DNA of 64,000 nt from Geosiphon pyriformis (lineage: Eukaryota; Glomeromycota; Glomeromycetes; Archaeosporales; Geosiphonaceae): assembly GCA_016748015.1 (NCBI GenBank), contig JAAOMT010000201.1, forward strand, positions 1 through 64,000. The letters are read 5' to 3'. Shown here in pieces: positions 35,201 through 47,293 of the stretch (positions are counted from its first letter, which is position 1; every line of letters starts with the position of its first letter). A model generated the notes under the pieces. It searched no databases and had not been told where the DNA came from. It saw nothing but the letters and a program-made list of their open reading frames with translations. A program made the position numbers and the translations under genes.

Positions 35201-37116
35201 ACTTCTTATCATTTTGGATCAAACCTAGATAGCTAATCAATATCGATCTATGAAAAAATATCCGAAAACTAACTTATCAGTTTTTGCTATTTAGGTATGC
35301 AAGGATGTGCTTTTATAAGGCAGTGTAAATTATTTTATAATTGAATATTTGTAACATGGTAAATAAAACTTTATTTTAAATTCTTTAAATGCTGCAAAAA
35401 ATAAAACAATCTTATTGAACGATGGTAAATTAGCAAAAACTTTTAAAGCAAATAAACTTTATCAAGAGCAGATACACTTTATCAAAAGCAAAAATACAAT
35501 TATCATCATGAGCCGAAATATATCTTATTAAATTTTAAGCTTTGCATTATTTTTTTCACATTATGAATTATCGAAATATTGACTTTTCATAAGCAGCAGA
35601 ACGTCAGTATTAAAAAAAATTTCATTTATAATTTTCTATCTTTAATTTCTTAATGCTTCATTTAAACAAGTAAATGCATATTTTCATCATTTTGAACATG
35701 ATCCCCTTAATCAATTGATGTTAGGCTTTGAATTATAAGAATATAAATGTATACAAGATTGTGAAAGATTTTGGCAAAATTAATATTCTCAGGTATCATA
35801 ACAAAAAAGAACTTGGGGGGGGGGGTTTTTTACATGATGAAAGATATAAATGTATATGCTATTTATGATATTGAATATTTACATTTTTGAATTTTGTTAA
35901 TTGATTGAATTCATTTTATTCAAGAGCTTAAGAAAAATTAAAAGGGAAAAAAGTTAATTTTGGAATTTTATTTTAAACTCAAAATATTTTATCATCAGAA
36001 CCCATTATTATTTGACAGATTTTATGAGGTAGATATTATAAAAACGGAAATATATAACCATTCTAAAAATAAATTCAAATCAATAAATCTTGTTATTTCA
36101 AGAGATTAATTAGTACTTGACTTTTTTGTTTTATTCAATTTATCACATATTTCTTGAATAATCTTGTCAACATTAAAACAATGAAAAGTGTTACTTTTGA
36201 AGTATACCTGACTTTTTGAGTTTTTCCCTCATGAAAGTTAACATTGCCATCAAGGGAAATCTCTTATTTGATTCCATATAGACTCGACACCAATAAACGA
36301 TACGTTATATGATTTAAGTTTGTAAAACTCGGAAATTAATTTTATGCATGTGAATTGTTGTTTCTTTAAGTAATCTGTTTTTAGCATTTCCAAAATATAG
36401 CGTCCCATTAGGAGATATCTTATTGTCATGATCAATTTATAGAAAAACGGTTACATTGTTTACTTGGAAAAAAATGCCTCATATGGCCAAACGAAAAGCA
36501 TTTTTAATAAAATTGAAAATTCTTAAAGTCTTTATCCAAAATTTATTACAAACTTATTGAGCTTTTTAAGATTCTGTGTAATTTATACGCTATTCTAAGA
36601 TAACCTTTTTTTTGTTTTAAATATAATTTTTATTATTCAACAAGAAAATTGATTCATCATCCCATCAACTCCGTAGCAATCACTTGTTCATTTGCTAAAG
36701 TAAAAACAGCGATTTCGGTTATTTAATAAATGACCAAAACTGAAGATGTGGCTACTTCCTTTTTGGTAGATGTCAACAAGATAACCTTACTAAGATTGGT
36801 ACACAAATTAAAATGATGATGATCTCTATTATGTTCAGGAAAGGGGCAGAAGGGAGATGACTTTCAAAAATGTTTGAAAGCGAAACCAAAAAATTTTCTA
36901 TTAAAACAATAAATTTTTCCATTAAAACAATAAATTTTTCCTTCCTACTTCTTTATTGCTTGATGAAGACCTTCTATCATTAAAAGTTAAACTTTTTGGT
37001 TTCGGATTCTACAAAGAACCTGACTCTCCACGACCCGAATTTATTTTATCAATAATTTTAAACACATCGTCAAATCTTTTCCCCAAATATTATCTCAATT
37101 GACACGTTAATAATTG
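32254..37116. other. intergenic region, no gene recognised
   Basis: Nearly 5 kb. Overlapping opposite-strand frames at 34549-34846 carry no motif; frames at 34963-35175 (-) and 36250-36435 (-) likewise. An 11-G run lies at 35815-35825. Confidence 0.45.
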
Positions 37117-37923
37117 ATGAATGACCAAAGGTTTCAACGGTTTCTGAAGGTTGCACGCCCCAAATTCCCACCTAATTTTTCAATTGAAGAATTATTAGAA
37201 AAGTCTTTCAATGTTTTGGAACGCTTTGAAAAAGTTACAAAAGTTCCGAACAGTTGGTTTGTATATCGAATGGTCATCTTGAAAGAATTAAAAACCGCTG
37301 GCTATTCCAAACGGAGAAATATGCGAGAATTTTCAAAAGTTGTTTCACAACTTTGGAAAACTGAGCCAAACCATGTGAAAAAGCATTACAAAAATTTATA
37401 TGACGAAGCGAAAAAGACTTATGCCGAAAAATGTCAAATATTACATCCCTACGTTTTATTTGTAGACGAAAGAACAACTAAACCTCAACAAGAAGTTAAT
37501 CCACAATCAGCTCTTAAAAAAAATGAGGATGATTTAATCGTTATTTTACCAGAACCTGATCAAACTGTCTTCTTTGATTTGAATGATTCCGAAGGAAATT
37601 TTTCGCACGCAGGAGACCCTGAAAATTATTCAACCGCCTTTGCTGAAAATTCTCAAGTTAAATTTAATCAAAATTTTGAGAAACTAAATCCTTCACTCAG
37701 CATTTTGAATCTTCAACAGGAAATTCAAATAATAGAAACATCAATAGTTCAATTTTCAAATTCAATAACTCTTGAAGAGCCTCCTCATTATATAATCGAA
37801 AATAATGACTTAATAATGTCCCATTTACAAAATCTTCCAATTGCCCCATTTGAAAAAATAGTGAATCATGAATTAATAATGGCGCATCTCATCAGAAATG
37901 AACAATACAAAATTTATTTTTAA
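37117..37923 (+). CDS. MATA-HMG-type HMG-box protein
   Basis: A single exon. The ATG at 37117 is chosen over an in-frame TTG one codon upstream, giving 268 residues. The family block RPKFPPNFSIEELLEK is near 14-29. The HMG box begins at VPNSWFVYRMVILKEL (43-58), then NMREFSKVVSQLWKTEPNHVKKHY (68-91), ending near 102; the usual Pro/Tyr-rich basic tail is absent. The second half is Asn/Glu-rich and lacks the LxxRhxxLE motif of other copies, although a repeated LIM[SA]HL phrase occurs twice (about 222-227 and 254-259). The gene is convergent with the pseudogene at 38193-38970. Confidence 0.9.
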   Translation: MNDQRFQRFLKVARPKFPPNFSIEELLEKSFNVLERFEKVTKVPNSWFVYRMVILKELKTAGYSKRRNMREFSKVVSQLWKTEPNHVKKHYKNLYDEAKKTYAEKCQILHPYVLFVDERTTKPQQEVNPQSALKKNEDDLIVILPEPDQTVFFDLNDSEGNFSHAGDPENYSTAFAENSQVKFNQNFEKLNPSLSILNLQQEIQIIETSIVQFSNSITLEEPPHYIIENNDLIMSHLQNLPIAPFEKIVNHELIMAHLIRNEQYKIYF

Positions 37924-38192
37924 ATAATAGTCAAACATTAAAGTCTAAACTTTGAAATTATAGTATGGCAAATTCACAAATGTATTATGAAGTAGATAGC
38001 GTTTCCAAAACTCTATAACTAAAACTCCTTTTAAGATATATAATTTTATGCTTAGATGAATAAAAATTATTTTTAGATATTTGAGAAGAAACGAAAAAAT
38101 TGCTTGTTAAAAATGAGGCTTAATTATAACATAGCTTATTAAAGAAAAAGTTTGTTAGATGTTGCCTAATAATTAAACCAGCATACTTGAAA

Positions 38193-38970
38193 TCAGATGT
38201 CAAGATAGGAAATTCTTAAAAGTTGGCCGGAAATTAATTTATACATGTAGTTTAGAAATCTCTGTTTATCATTAAAGATTTCCAACAAAAAAATACCTTG
38301 TTCAAGCAACAACTTTCTTTGACAATTTGCTTTTGAGATTAACGAATTTCTTCTAATTAATTCTTCATTTGGAATTTCCCGAGAAAATTCTTCCAGAGCT
38401 TGGGGCTTCGATTGGAAGACTTGATGATAATTTTTATTAGGAAAGCTAGGTGATAGCAAATTAGAATCGGCTGGAAACCTTCGCATGAATCTAATAGATT
38501 TTATACTTTTAAGATTGATTACTTGCTTGACTTTTAGATTATGAAAGTCATTTTTTTTAGATTGAATATTTTGGTCTCTTTGTTATGATTTGCTGCCATA
38601 TAGATTGCGTTCTGGTTTGAAGATGAAGATGGACGACATGTAAAGGGTGAAATTTTTGCCAAATGCTTTCATAAAAATTATTTGCCTCAAGTGATAATGA
38701 TTTATATTTATTTTTTACAAATTCTGGCTCTATTTTCCAAAGAGCTGAAGCGGTGGCAGAAAGCACAGGCATATCCAATTTTTTATGATTTTCTTACAAT
38801 TTTTTCTGAATTGTCATTCGATAAATCATAAAGGCGTTTGGAATCTTTATGATTTTTCCGTTTTTCTCCAGTTTTGTGATAGTATTTGAACTTATTTCTT
38901 CCTTTGTAATGATTGTAGGAAATGGGGGTCTAAAATTAAATTTCTCAGGTTCAGGAGGACCTCAAGACAT
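38193..38970 (-). pseudogene. decayed MATA-HMG gene
   Basis: From an ATG at 38970, the frame reads through the family block (RPPFPTIITKEEI) and the HMG start (IPNAFMIYRMTIQKKL), then LWKIEPEFVKNKYKSL. It is broken by TGA at codon 3 (38964-38962) and TAA inside the box (38796-38794). The same frame stops at 38557, and the C-terminal region continues in another frame (38486-38193), implying at least one frameshift. IWQKFHPL after the box matches IWKKFHTL of the gene at 21.4 kb, so that gene is its closest relative in the window. Confidence 0.88.
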
Positions 38971-39425
38971 AATGCAAGATTCCAAATTCGAGAATGATCT
39001 TTATGTTCGGTCAAATGATTATTGAAAAAGAGATACTTAAACTTGGAATCTATATTAGAGGAAAGCACGTATCTTTATTTCGGTGATTAAAAAGAGTCTC
39101 ACGTTAAGAACTAATACGCAGTTAAAAAGGCTTGTTCCTTGAAGTTGGCCTGTGAGCAATTTTTATGAGAGCCTTCCACAATGTAAGACAAATCTCTGCT
39201 TTTATAAACTCTGGAGGCCTCATAAATCTATTGAAATAGATGTTTTCAGAATTACCTCAATAATTTACGAGCAATTTTGGCAGCTTTGAATCAGAAAGAA
39301 GTTCAAACAGATTTTCAAAAAGCCAATTCCACTTTTGACAGGATCAATACGTCATGGTCGGTGAATGAAAATCTTTGTCAAATTCATATGCTTTTTTTGG
39401 CTCTCATGTGTCTTTTCTAGGCATA
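38971..39425. other. short intergenic region before the transposon
   Basis: No coding sequence or motif was recognised. It ends in the TA dinucleotide (39424-39425) duplicated by the transposon insertion. Confidence 0.5.
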
Positions 39426-39457
39426 CACTCGGCGGAAAAAAGTCATGGGACACTTTA
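39426..39457 (+). repeat. 5' terminal inverted repeat of the Tc1 element
   Basis: Thirty-two bases, identical to the reverse complement of 40098-40129. Confidence 0.95.
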
Positions 39458-40062
39458 CAATTAAAGAATGGAATGAAGTTATTTGGAGTGATGAATCAAA
39501 ATTTTGTCTTTTTTCTGATGGACCTCAAAAAGTTGGGAGCTAGAAAGGAACAAGATTTAACAAAGAAAATTTATCACCAACTGTAAATCATGCTGGAGGA
39601 AAAATTATGGTTTGGGAATGTTTTTGTAGAACTGGATTAGGTCTTTTAGTTTTAGTAGAAGGCATATTAAATAGGTTTGGATATATTGATCTTTTACCAA
39701 AACATTTATTACCATGGATTAATTATAAATTTTATCATAAACATTATTTATTTTAACAAGATAATGCCCCAATTCATACAACTAAAGATGTTAAGACTTG
39801 GATGGCTCAAAAACATCTCAATTTACTTTCTAAATGGCCAGCACAATCACCCGATTTGAATCCAATAGAGCATTTATGGGATTATTTACAAAAACAACTC
39901 AAAAAACGAAATCCGCGTCCCGAAAATAATCACAAATTACTCCTCGCGTTACAAGAAGAATGGCAAGCAATACCACGAAATATCTATATAAATTTAGTTA
40001 CTAGTGTATCTAGACGTATTGAAGAATGTATTAGAAAAGAGGGTGGACCAACTAGTTATTAA
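39451..40062 (+). pseudogene. Tc1-type DDE transposase, catalytic part only
   Basis: One frame carries the family landmarks: WSDESKF (first Asp), GGKIMVWECF, QDNAPIH (second Asp) and SPDLNPIEHLW (Glu), ending at TAA 40060-40062. It is interrupted by in-frame TAG (39541-39543) and TAA (39754-39756), the latter just before the second catalytic Asp. I count 35 residues between the second Asp and the Glu, one more than the usual Tc1 spacing of 34. No N-terminal helix-turn-helix is present. The reading frame opening at 39365 upstream is a frame-shifted chance extension outside the element. Confidence 0.9.
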
Positions 40063-40097
40063 GTATTAAATAAAATAAAAAGTTTTTAAAGAAATAA

Positions 40098-40129
40098 TAA
40101 AGTGTCCCATGACTTTTTTCCGCCGAGTG
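40098..40129 (-). repeat. 3' terminal inverted repeat of the Tc1 element
   Basis: Thirty-two bases, a perfect inverted match to 39426-39457, followed by the TA duplication. Confidence 0.95.
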
Positions 40130-40131
40130 TA

Positions 40132-40946
40132 TGTTTTATCATATTTTAAATTTTTTTTGTTTGGGACTTGTGAATAAACAACTATCTCTCGATTTTAATA
40201 TATATTTTCCTAATATAATCTAGTACAAATTGCTAGCTGCATCTATTTACCATTTGATCAGTTGATTTATTACATTGTCCAATTATTTTAATTCCTCGAT
40301 TCCCCATCATTGTGCTCTCAACCAAACTTTTCCGTTATCAAAACTGACTAAAAGTTTTTAATAAATATTTCTTTTTTTGTCGCAGCTATAAAACGACAAA
40401 GTGATACATTGCAAAAATTGGGAAAAAGAATTTGTTTATCATACAAACAATTCATTATACTTTTGACGAAGCAAAATTCACTATCAGTAATAAAAGATTG
40501 TGAAAGCCTGAATCCAATTTAAGAAAATAGGCAGTGACCCCGACCATTCCAATTCTGATCAGAGTTTTATTTAAAATTCCAAATTTGGTATCATATTTTC
40601 GTTAATAGGAGCTAAGCCTTAGTTTTCATGGCTAATATTGATATGTGCCCTTTCATTAAGTTTCCTTTATTCAGGATTTTAGATGCTTAAATCTTCATTT
40701 TGTGCCGTATATGAAAACAAAAAAATACAGGAAAATTTTATTAACGAGGCTATTTCGGATCAAATATGGTGAAATTGGCAAAACTGGTTCCTCCACACTA
40801 TACAGAAATTCACGTATGTGGCGTTGCTTATATCATCACTATTCTTATCGTCCGAATTTTCTAAAAAAAAAGCGCCATGTAGAAGTCATTTATATGCCAC
40901 TTCAAGCCCGTTTCTAAAAATTCTGAAAAATTAGAAACAGCAGAAA
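40132..40946. other. intergenic region upstream of the membrane-protein gene
   Basis: A 71-codon frame at 40702-40917 is rich in Arg/Tyr/Lys without motif. Probably 5' flanking sequence. Confidence 0.45.
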
Positions 40947-43900
40947 ATGATTCACTCTATGAAAACTCCAGATTTATTGAGACTACTTTTATTTATCACT
41001 TTACTTTCGATTTTTAACGAAAACACATTAGCATACCGCAATTTCTCATACACTGAGAAGGAAACATTGGAAATTGGGATCTATCCAGGGGATACTGGTT
41101 CTTTTGATGATGGGACCATAATGTTCTGACTTGCTAAAACGGGAAAAAATGAAACTGTACAGATCCAAAACTAAGAATTCGCTTGATACGACCAAATGGA
41201 AAAGTTGTTACAATTACAGTACAATCTCATATCCCAGAATTTAATTTCTGCCAAAACATTCTTCCACCTGAAATGACTATTAATATTCTTCCAATGATAA
41301 GCGACTTAAAAATTCTAGTTACTTATTTTGAGAGCAAAGATATGAAACTGTTTCAGTGCAAAGGATTAATCCTGAACTTTTAAGGAACGATACAAGGGTA
41401 AGAAACTGACAAGATTCATCACGAATGAAAACCGAATTTTCGAATCAGATATAAAATTGAATTGCTGATAAATTTTTAGGGATTCAAAAGATCTATCGCC
41501 TTTATTGCCTCCGGCTAAAACTGAATTTTTATATACTATTCATCCTATCAAATCTTTTGGCTGGATTTTTGTTAATAGTTATAGTGAAATGAAACAGGTG
41601 ATGTGGACTCAATTTAATAATCCGTAAGTTTAGACTGGTTTAAAATAAAAATGTAAATATATCTTTTTGAAAGTAATTTCACTTGTATTTTGTATAGTGA
41701 TCCTGATGGAAAAGTAAAAGTTCTTCGAAATCAGACATTGAATTTAACCTATTCAGGCGCTAATATATTTTGCACGCTTGATGGTTCATATGCATTAGCT
41801 TATACAAGGAATAATACCCACAATATCACAAACCTTTCAGAAAAGTTAGATACACAATTATCATATCATGTCACATTTCTACGACCTGATTTAAAGAATT
41901 TTGGGGGAGAATTCACTCTCTGGCAAACCTCTGTACCGCTGGATTCCTTTCAGATAACTTCTTGTTTGTTTGATCACTTCGAACCAGGCGCTTTTTACAT
42001 TATAAAAATTCAAATGAAGGCAGAAAATAAGAATTCTAAAGGGCCTTTAATTTTCCTTAAAATTTCCTTTCTCTCGACTGGGGCGACATATGGAGTCATG
42101 AATTTAAGCCAAATGGTAAAGGAGAATCTGGAGACATATTATGTATTGCCTCTCCAGGAGGGTGGATATTTATATATTATGGGAATAACCAAAACTAGTT
42201 TTAAAAGTTTTAATGTCTATGATCAAGACATCAAGCTTAATGCAACCGCTCAGGACATTTTTCAAAATCAAAATTTCACTGTGGCTGGAAGTTATTTACA
42301 AATCAATAACAGTAATTGGTTCCTTACTATAAAAAATCATACTTGGAATGTTGTTTCAGCTGCTCTTCCAAAGTTCGTTCCAGGTATGTTTTAACTATTA
42401 TTGGTCTAAGCATTCTTTGAAATCAAAGATTCTAACTTTTGTCCTTAATCGTAAAAAGATAATCCATATCAAAACCAGCAAATTAGCACAAGCATACCTA
42501 AAATAAATGGGACAGTCATAAAAGGAGAGTAAAAATTATCCATTACTTTTAATAAAGCAGTTTTTCTCTCAACGAGAAACGCATCCATATTTCAGTACGA
42601 CGATGATAAGGAAACGTTCCGTCAAGCTATACTTCCTATTTCTGATTACGCTAACGTTAATAAAAATACGGTTTCCATGACCGTTCTCAGTAGCATCTTT
42701 AATAAACAAGGAGGAAAATATTATGTTTCTTTTGACCCTAATTTTGTAAAAGATGAGATTGGTGAACCGATTCTTGGAATTGATTCAAAGATTTGGGAAT
42801 TTAGTGCTATGTTATATTAAATGGGATGTCTTAAAGGATTAATGATTTTATCTCATCGAGAAAAAATACATCTCCACATCTTATTATTTTAAAGTAAATC
42901 AGGCGGAATCAGAAATACACGCAGGTAAGTAACAGTTATGATATATGTTTTAACAGAAAAGTACTAAATCGTAGTAAAATTTCAGATTCCGTTACTGGGC
43001 TGCTTCGTCTCACTACCAAATGCACAAATAAATATGAAGGCCTGAATAAGACAGAAAAGCACAAATTTTATTACAATTTAAAATCAAATTTATCCACCAT
43101 TATCCTATCGATAATTCACGTTTAATACCAAGTTATAAACAAAAATATCAATCCGCCTCCTCAACAAGAATTATTCTATCATTTAAGATTTTACCAGACG
43201 AGTCTTCGGAGAGCTCAGTGAAAAATATTGGACACACTTGTGACTAACAAATTCATCACTGCTATCTCTAAAACATATCCCTCTAATTGTTTAGATAAAA
43301 CTTTTGGATTTCACCTTAATCGTAAGTAAATTTAACTGATGGTTAGCAATGAACTTTATATTTTTACTGCTAATATCCTAAAATCATTAATAATTTTAAT
43401 TCCTAATGTTTTCAGCGAATATATGAGAAATTTATAAAATTTCAAATAATCTCAACAATTTTTGGGTTAATAGTAGCAGTTTTGATTGTTATACTTGCGA
43501 ATCGTATCTATCCCGAGGTAATTCGATCCTAATATATATCAAATTATATTTTCAGGCCATTTCATTCTTTAACCCCTCATAAATTTTATTTTAGGGAGCT
43601 AATACAGCAATATTAAGACTTTTCCTTATCATATTGCATTTTGTTTTTGAGGTTTTGTTTATTTTTAAGAATGGAATGGATGTAAAATGGCTTTATATTC
43701 CAAGGTATTTTGTTGATATTACTCGAATGATTATCATTCATTTTATTAAATGATTTTTCTCGTCATCTAAATCTTTAGCGTGGCAATCCTTGCATCAACG
43801 CTAGGTATAAATTTTGGACTAGCCTTTTTCATCACAACATGGGAATCTCATTTTAATATAGGTCAGAAAGACATTAGGTTCTCAACTNNNNNNNNNNNNN

Positions 43901-44554
43901 NNNNNNNNNNNNNNNNNNNNNNNNNNNNNNNNNNNNNNNNNNNNNNNNNNNNNNNNNNNNNNNNNNNNNNNNNNNNNNNNNNNNNNNNNNNNNNNNNNNN
44001 NNNNNNNNNNNNNNNNNNNNNNNNNNNNNNNNNNNNNNNNNNNNNNNNNNNNNNNNNNNNNNNNNNNNNNNNNNNNNNNNNNNNNNNNNNNNNNNNNNNN
44101 NNNNNNNNNNNNNNNNNNNNNNNNNNNNNNNNNNNNNNNNNNNNNNNNNNNNNNNNNNNNNNNNNNNNNNNNNNNNNNNNNNNNNNNNNNNNNNNNNNNN
44201 NNNNNNNNNNNNNNNNNNNNNNNNNNNNTAATATTTTTTTCGATTTGAAATCGAAATTTAATTGGTTTTATTTTCTTTCAGGTCTTGTATTGGAAAAAAG
44301 TTGTAACGTGGGATATCATTCCTCTAATGACTCTAATTCTCAGCGCCGTTCTCCTTCTCAGCAATATATTGCACAAAATATTTTTCTTAATCCAACAGCT
44401 GAAAAAACCAAAACACCAGAAAGTCCCAAATTTTCTTAAGGACGAAGAGGAGTTCAACAATTTAAAAAATAAAAAACTTAATGCGAATGCCTTTGATCTT
44501 GAGCCTTCGGATTCCTCCACAGTTATTGCAGATCACAAATCTGGCTCGTTATGA
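40947..44554 (+). pseudogene. multi-exon secreted-domain membrane protein, probably decaying
   Basis: The start at 40947 encodes a signal peptide (hydrophobic LLRLLLFITLLSIF, then NTLA|YRNFSY). Exons read by splice signals are 40947-41397, 41480-41623, 41698-42383, about 42460-42940, 42986-43321, 43416-43517, 43595-43704, 43779-gap, and 44282-44554. Exon 3 is long, open and rich in N-glycosylation sites. Later exons encode hydrophobic helices (FGLIVAVLIVILA; LRLFLIILHFVFEVLFIF; ILASTLGINFGLAFFI; IIPLMTLILSAVLLLSNIL) and a short cytosolic tail. Lesions are TGA at 41127-41129, stops and a frameshift near 41170, a frameshift near 41335, TAA at 42530-42532 and TAA near 42818. The N-terminal part resembles (from memory) an uncharacterised family of large surface proteins in arbuscular mycorrhizal fungi with YRNF-Y and G-YP-D-GS-DDGTI phrases. 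Function is unknown. Confidence 0.6.
43888..44228. other. assembly gap (341 N)
   Basis: A run of N interrupts the membrane-helix region of the gene at 40947-44554; one or more exons are probably hidden here. Any reading frame drawn across it is meaningless. Confidence 1.
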
Positions 44555-46229
44555 AAACCTTGAGCCCTAAAAAACATTGATCGTATGATATTTTTATAGT
44601 ACCTTTGGATAGTCTTGCTGCCAAGTTAGATTGGCTGGAAACCTCACTGTCATTGTCGTTTTGCAGCACGGAGAAGGTATTTTTGGAATCTTGGGTCGAT
44701 GACAAATTCGTAGAGAGGCTAACATGCAAATTAAAACCGTAATGTATAAAAGGGTTAAAAATTAATTACGATATTAATCATAAGTAGCATTTCATTTAGT
44801 ACTGTATCCTCAAAAATCTATTTCAAGATTTTGACGTATGGCGTCTCTTTGCCCTAAATCAGATGTTTTGCATCTAGATCCTGTTTTTCTTAATTTAAAG
44901 ACCTTTTAAAATTACCTCTCTGAGCTCATATTTTGCAATTGAGTTATTATTAACTTCTAATCTTAGCAATTCTTTTCATTTTAGTATTGACATTAAACAT
45001 CAAAGAGTTTCTAAATTTATTATCCTAATATCAAAATGAACTTGATATTAAATGTTTTTTATTCCATTAGCTAAATTCGTGATTTTACACCTAGCCTTTT
45101 ACTATTTCGAAGAAGTTAAAAAAACCCAAAACAGTGACGGTATCTGAACGAAAACATTATAAAAAAGGAAAAAAGATGCTTCGCTAACTTGCTGTTAGAA
45201 CTTGTGATATCTATTCACTAGCCTTTCGAAATAGTTTTTTTTGAATTTTCTTATGAACAAGTTCATCATAAGCTTTTAGTCGATTTAAAATTAGTAAAGA
45301 TTATAAAGAAATTTTTAGATTTAAACTTAATAAAGCGAAGTTCATTTAATCAAGGGTAGAAATTGTGTTTATTTTTCCATATCTACCTTGAACGGATGAA
45401 AAGTTTGTTATATTATTTCCTTATTGTTCGTTTAATTTCGAAAATTCATTGCGTATGGAGTCAGGATTATTAAAAAGTTTAGCATAGTATTTAATGCTTG
45501 ATTATTCAATTTGCTTTAATTGGCCACTAAAATGAGACATTAATCAAAGCTACTCTTAACAAAAGTTTAGTGTAGATAATTTTCTGCTTTTCTGCTTAGA
45601 AAAATGAAATAGGATGCCAAATTTTATTATTAAAGTCTGAAATAGATTATATTTTGTGAGAACTCTATATCTCTGATCATGATTTAAATAGGTACATTTT
45701 GCAAAAAAATGTTTTTTTATGGAGAGCATGAATCATCGATAAAAGTCGCTTTTCAAAATCACCTGCCTATTAATAAAGCCACTCTGGAATGCTTTTTCAA
45801 AATCACAATTTTCTAATGACCTGACCTGATGATGAATAGCAATATTGCAAGGATACCCTCTTTGACGTGGTTTGGCGAATTTCCTCATTGTAGTATACTC
45901 CTTCCAGTCTTACCAGAAAGCGCTATGTCAAGCCAGTTATATTTGTATCTTTTGTCCTCTTTTTTTTCGAAATTTGTCAACATATTTATCGCTTTTATCA
46001 CAGACACGCATATTTTTTCTATATTATGCTTCAAATATTTTCAATGGGTTAAGTACTGCCCTATATGATGAATACGGCAGAATATGACATGGAAGACTTG
46101 CTTGGAAGTCATCAGGCACATCATTAGAGCTGTTTTATTCTGCTTAAATACCCACTGATGCCCACATTTCTTAGTTGCAATTGTGATAAAGGTGGTTGTT
46201 TAGTATCTCAAGATAGATATGAGAGTTCA

Positions 46230-46860
46230 AATTATAAATATATGAAAACCAATCTTGTCATGTTCAACGATCGTCACACAAATATGCAGATTGAAGGGCT
46301 CCTTTACCATTGATCCTATGGGTTGTTCATTTCTAATAGGAGTTTCGAAACATCTCCAAAGTTGTTTACTTGGAGAATAAAGTCTTACGAGAGTTGTAAT
46401 AGCGATGGTCACGCGTCCAACGTAAGCAGTTCTCGTTAAAATTTTCAGTTAGAAGAGGAACACACTAGGGTAGAACGACAATGTGGCCAAGCCTTGTTTG
46501 CCAACTTCAAAGCCCCTATACGTTTCTTCGAGTCATGCTTTGATCTCGGCTGCTGTGGCAGAATAATTTCCTTACGTGATTTTGCAGATCTGGCGATGTT
46601 TACGAGGCGGTCAGAACGATGAATTTCCGAAATCTGGCCTTCTTGCGAAGGAAGGTAATGTAATGTTCACACGAGGGAAGTGAGGCATCATTTAGTTTTG
46701 TGAATTCGGTTGCATTGTGCCAAAAGTACTTGACGACTTGCAGCGACATCAGGTAAACAATGTATCGATCTTCTTTGAAGGAGGTCGATAACACGACGAA
46801 TTTTGGTAAAAGTCTTAACGCCATTATTTTTCTCCGGTACTGACTTCTTCAAGCGAAAAC
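46230..46860 (-). other. GC-elevated block of unknown origin, possible gene or element relict
   Basis: Codon-like composition and broken minus-strand frames (MALRLLPKFVVLSTSF at 46824 downward; another frame with RSAKSRKEIILPQQPRSK) suggest degraded coding sequence. No family was recognised. An old transposable element or transferred fragment would explain the base composition. Confidence 0.3.
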
Positions 46861-47293
46861 ATCATTTTAAATTTTTGGAAATTTGCAAGGTTTAATAAAT
46901 AAGAGGAAGGCCATGGCCAATGAATATACTATAGCTGAGACTAAAGCTACCATAATTTGATATATTTATTATGGATTCAGGAAATCCTTAAATATTGGTT
47001 TTTTATGAAATTTAATTCTTTTTTGTAAGTTTTCCAATAGTAAAAATAAGATCTTTTAAAAAATAGATAAATAAAAGTCAAAAAAATTTAGTATTCACAT
47101 TCGTAGTACTCAGTTTGCTATTTATTTAATTAAAACGACCAAAAAAAAGAATTTTGTGCGTAAAGGCCCAAAATTTTATTTAGAAAAATATATGGTTTTG
47201 TTTTAAATTTGCCCATTTTAATTGCTATAAATTTTTGGCATGGAAATTTCTTGACCCAAATATTTAAAATAGCTGGCTTTCATCATAATAAAA

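Larger units (their letters stand above)
39426..40129 (+). mobile_element. internally deleted Tc1/mariner-superfamily transposon
   Basis: A 704-bp element bounded by perfect 32-bp terminal inverted repeats that begin CACTCGGCGG, flanked on both sides by TA (39424-39425 and 40130-40131), the target duplication expected for Tc1/mariner. It keeps only the catalytic half of the transposase. The DNA-binding N-terminal half, about 130-150 residues in this family, is missing. It is therefore non-autonomous, but the intact ends could still be used by an active relative. Confidence 0.93.

Noticed and set aside
43780-44439. 219-codon frame spanning the N run
   Set aside because: Open only because N is not a stop; the real reading there is two separate exons on either side of the gap.
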